Positions 61,301 through 64,000 of a stretch of 64,000 bases of DNA are shown here, piece by piece; the stretch's first letter is position 1; each line of letters starts with the position of its first letter. Made by a program: the position numbers and the translations under genes. Where the stretch lies: positions 410,901 to 474,900 of the forward strand of contig CAUJGJ010000467.1 in the NCBI GenBank assembly GCA_963170055.1, in the 5' to 3' direction. This DNA comes from Halisarca cf. caerulea (Eukaryota; Porifera; Demospongiae; Chondrillida; Halisarcidae). Under the pieces are notes generated by a model, which did no database searches, had not been told where the DNA came from, and worked only from the letters and a program-made list of their open reading frames with translations.

Positions 61301-64000
61301 ATTTGTGTAGTGTTGGATATGCTGGTGCTAATACCAATATTTGGCACTAGCAACACGCACATTCCCAGTGGACACACATGACCTTTCTGAAGTGCTGTGG
61401 GCGTATTTGTGTAGTGTTGGATATGCTGGTGCTAATACCAATATTTGGCACTAGCACCACGCACATTCCCAGTGGACACACATGAAGTTTCTGAAGTGCT
61501 GTGGGCGTATTTGTGTAGTGTTGGATATGCTGGTGCTAATACCAATATTTGGCACTAGCACCACGCACATTCCCAGTGGACACACATGACCTTTCTAAAG
61601 TGCTGTGGGCGTATTTGTGTAGTGTTGGATATGCTGGTGCTAATACCAATATTTGGCACTAGCACCACGCACATTCCCAGTGGACACACATGAAGTTTCT
61701 TAACTACTGTGGGCGTATTTGTGTAATGTTTGATATGCTGGTGCTAATACCAATATTTGGCACTAGCACCACGCACATTCCCAGTGGACACACATGACCT
61801 TTCTAAAGTGCTGTGGGCGTATTTGTGTAGTGTTGGATATGCTGGTGCTAATACCAATATTTGGCACTAGCACCACGCACATTCCCAGTGGACACACATG
61901 ACCTTTCTGAAGTGCTGTGGGCGTATTTGTGTAGTGTTGATATGCTGGTGCTAATACCAATATTTGGCACTAGCACCACGCACATTCCCAGTGGACACAC
62001 ATGAAGTTTCTGAAGTGCTGTGGGCGTATTTGTGTAGTGTTGGATATGCTGGTGCTAATACCAATATTTGGCACTAGCACCACGCACATTCCCAGTGGAC
62101 ACACATGAAGTTTCTTAACTACTGTGGGCGTATTTGTGTAATGTTGGATATGCTGGTGCTAATTACAGTATTTGGAACTAGCACCACGCACATTCCCAGT
62201 GGACACACATGAAGTTTCTGAAGAGCTGTTGGCGTATTTGTGTAGTGTTGGATATGCTGGTGCTAATACCAATATTTGGCACTAGCACCACGCACATTCC
62301 CAGTGGACACACATGACCTTTCTAAAGTGCTGTGGGAGTATTTGTGTAGTGTTGGATATGCTGGTGCTAATACCAATATTTGGCACTAGCACCACGCACA
62401 TTCCAAGTGGACACACATGAAGTTTCTTAACTACTGTGGGCGTATTTGTGTAATGTTGGATATGCTGGTGCTAATACCAGTATTTGGAACTAGCACCACG
62501 CACATTCCCAGTGGACACACATGACCTTTCTGAAGTGCTGTGGGCGTATTTGTGTAGTGTTGGATATGCTGGTGCTAATACCAATATTTGGCTCTAGCAC
62601 CACGCACATTCCCAGTGGACACACATGAAGTTTCTTAACCACTGTGGGCGTATTTGGGTAGTGTTGGATATGCTGGTGCTAATACCAATATTTGGCACTA
62701 GCACCACGCACATTCCCAGTGGACACACATGACCTTTCTGAAGTGCTGTGGGCGTATTTGTGTAGTGTTGGATATGCTAGTGCTAATACCAATATTTGGC
62801 ACTAGCACCACGCACATTCCAAGTGGACACACATGAAGTTTCTTAACTACTGTGGGCGTATTTGTGTAGTGTTGGATATGTTGGTGCTAATACCAATATT
62901 TGGCACTAGCACCACGCACATTCCCAGTGGACACACATGACCTTTCTGAAGTGCTGTGGGCGTATTTGTGTAGTGTTGGATATGCTGGTGCTAATACCAG
63001 TATTTGGCACTAGCACCACGCACATTCCCAGTGGACACACATGAAGTTTCTTAAGAGCTGTTGACGTATTTGTGTAGTGTTGGATATGCTGGTGCTAATA
63101 CCAATATTTGGCACTAGCACCACGCACATTCCCAGTGGACACACATGAAGTTTCTTAAGTACTGTGGGCGTATTTGTGTAATGTTGGATATGCTGGTGCT
63201 AATACCAATATTTGGCACTAGCACCACGCACATTCCCAGTGGACACACATGACCTTTCTAAAGTGCTGTGGGCGTATTTGTGTAGTGTTGGATATGCTGG
63301 TGCTAATACCAATATTTGGCACTAGCACCACGCACATTCCCAGTGGACACACATGACCTTTCTGAAGTGCTGTGGGCGTATTTGTGTAGTGTTGATATGC
63401 TGGTGCTAATACCAATATTTGGCACTAGCACCACGCACATTCCCAGTGGACACATATGAAGTTTCTGAAGTGCTGTGGGCGTATTTGTGTAGTGTTGGAT
63501 ATGCTGGTGCTAATACCAATATTTGGCACTAGCACCACGCACATTCCCAGTGGACACACATGAAGTTTCTGAAATGCTGTGGGCGTATTTGTGTAGTGTT
63601 GGATATGCTGGTGCTAATACCAATATTTGGCACTAGCACCACGCACATTCCCAGTGGACACACATGAAGTTTCTTAACTACTGTGGGCGTATTTGTGTAA
63701 TGTTGGATATGCTGGTGCTAATACCAATATTTGGCACTAGCACCACGCACATTCCCAGTGGACACACATGACCTTTCTGAAGTGCTGTGGGCGTATTTGT
63801 GTAGTGTTGGATATGCTGGTGCTAATACCAATATTTGGCACTAGCACCACGCACATTCCCAGTGGACACACATGAAGTTTCTTAACTACTGTGGGCGTAT
63901 TTGTGTAGTGTTGGATATGCTGGTGCTAATACCAATATTTGGCACTAGCACCACGCACATTCCCAGTGGACACACATGACCTTTCTGAAGTGCTGTGGGC
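40388..64000. repeat. 104-bp satellite, main array with higher-order repeats
   Basis: About 227 nearly uniform monomers, continuing past the window end. Three variants of the same position alternate: GAAGTTTCTGAAGTGCTG, GAAGTTTCTTAACTACTG and GACCTTTCTGAAGTGCTG. Marker variants recur at fixed distances: ATTAGTGCAG at 40508, 41445, 42485, 43421, 44461 (alternating about 9 and 10 units, 19 units or 1,976 bp per cycle); ATATGCTAAT at 46661, 48637, 51341; and a block of at least 4.5 kb repeated at a 7,585-bp offset. Short 65-residue minus frames are artefacts. Confidence 0.98.

Noticed and set aside
51267..63415. Recurrent 65-100 codon minus-strand frame MVLAPAYQHYTNTPTALQKG
   Set aside because: It appears only where monomer variants happen to lack stops and recurs with the higher-order repeat spacing.
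37085..64000. CENP-B box in the 104-bp monomer
   Set aside because: No TTCG....A..CGGG-type motif is seen in the unit; centromere identity cannot be argued from this.

Overview
This window is nuclear DNA from an animal. The genes have short canonical GT-AG introns (many 50-100 bp) and very tight spacing, the proteins are metazoan types (GLIS-type five-finger Kruppel factor, TRAPPC13, ZRANB2, mitochondrial CLPP, SPATA1), and simple-sequence, minisatellite and MITE content is heavy. Compact gene spacing beside huge satellite blocks suggests an early-branching marine invertebrate such as a sponge. That placement is inference; there is no diagnostic marker.

Gene-rich part, 1-15.2 kb: five genes for which I could trace every exon with phase-consistent splice joints. 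They are TRAPPC13 (231-4156, minus, 13 exons, 425 aa), ZRANB2 (4369-5782, minus, 6 exons, 339 aa), CLPP (5803-7665, plus, 7 exons, 234 aa), a SPATA1 homologue (7797-11522, minus, 9 exons, 843 aa) and a GLIS-family zinc-finger gene (13065-15194, plus, 4 exons, 628 aa). ZRANB2 and CLPP are divergent with only 20 bp between their start codons. CLPP and SPATA1 converge with about 130 bp between stop codons. Repeats have grown inside exons here: an RS-domain repeat in ZRANB2 and a 30-bp repeat in SPATA1.

Transition zone, 15.2-28 kb: transposon-derived sequence, a TXNL1-like 3' gene fragment whose PITH-domain exon holds a 47-bp tandem repeat that could act as an intron, a decayed enolase pseudogene, a 200-N assembly gap, a roughly 3-kb minisatellite, a promoter-like interspersed repeat with a 132-bp tandem array, and a possible small unknown gene (26647-27935, minus).

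Repeat-dominated part, 28-64 kb: a 63-bp satellite interleaved with a 10-bp satellite, interrupted by two families of TIR elements that share CACAGG ends and 2-bp target duplications; then about 27 kb of a 104-bp satellite running off the window end. The 104-bp array has higher-order structure (about 1,976-bp and 7,585-bp periods), divergent edge monomers with a degenerate telomere-like stretch, and one piggyBac-type insertion in a TTAA site of the monomer. It looks pericentromeric or subtelomeric, but no sequence here proves which.

The genes do not form a pathway: they cover trafficking (TRAPPC13), splicing (ZRANB2), mitochondrial proteolysis (CLPP), a probable sperm protein (SPATA1) and transcription (GLIS).
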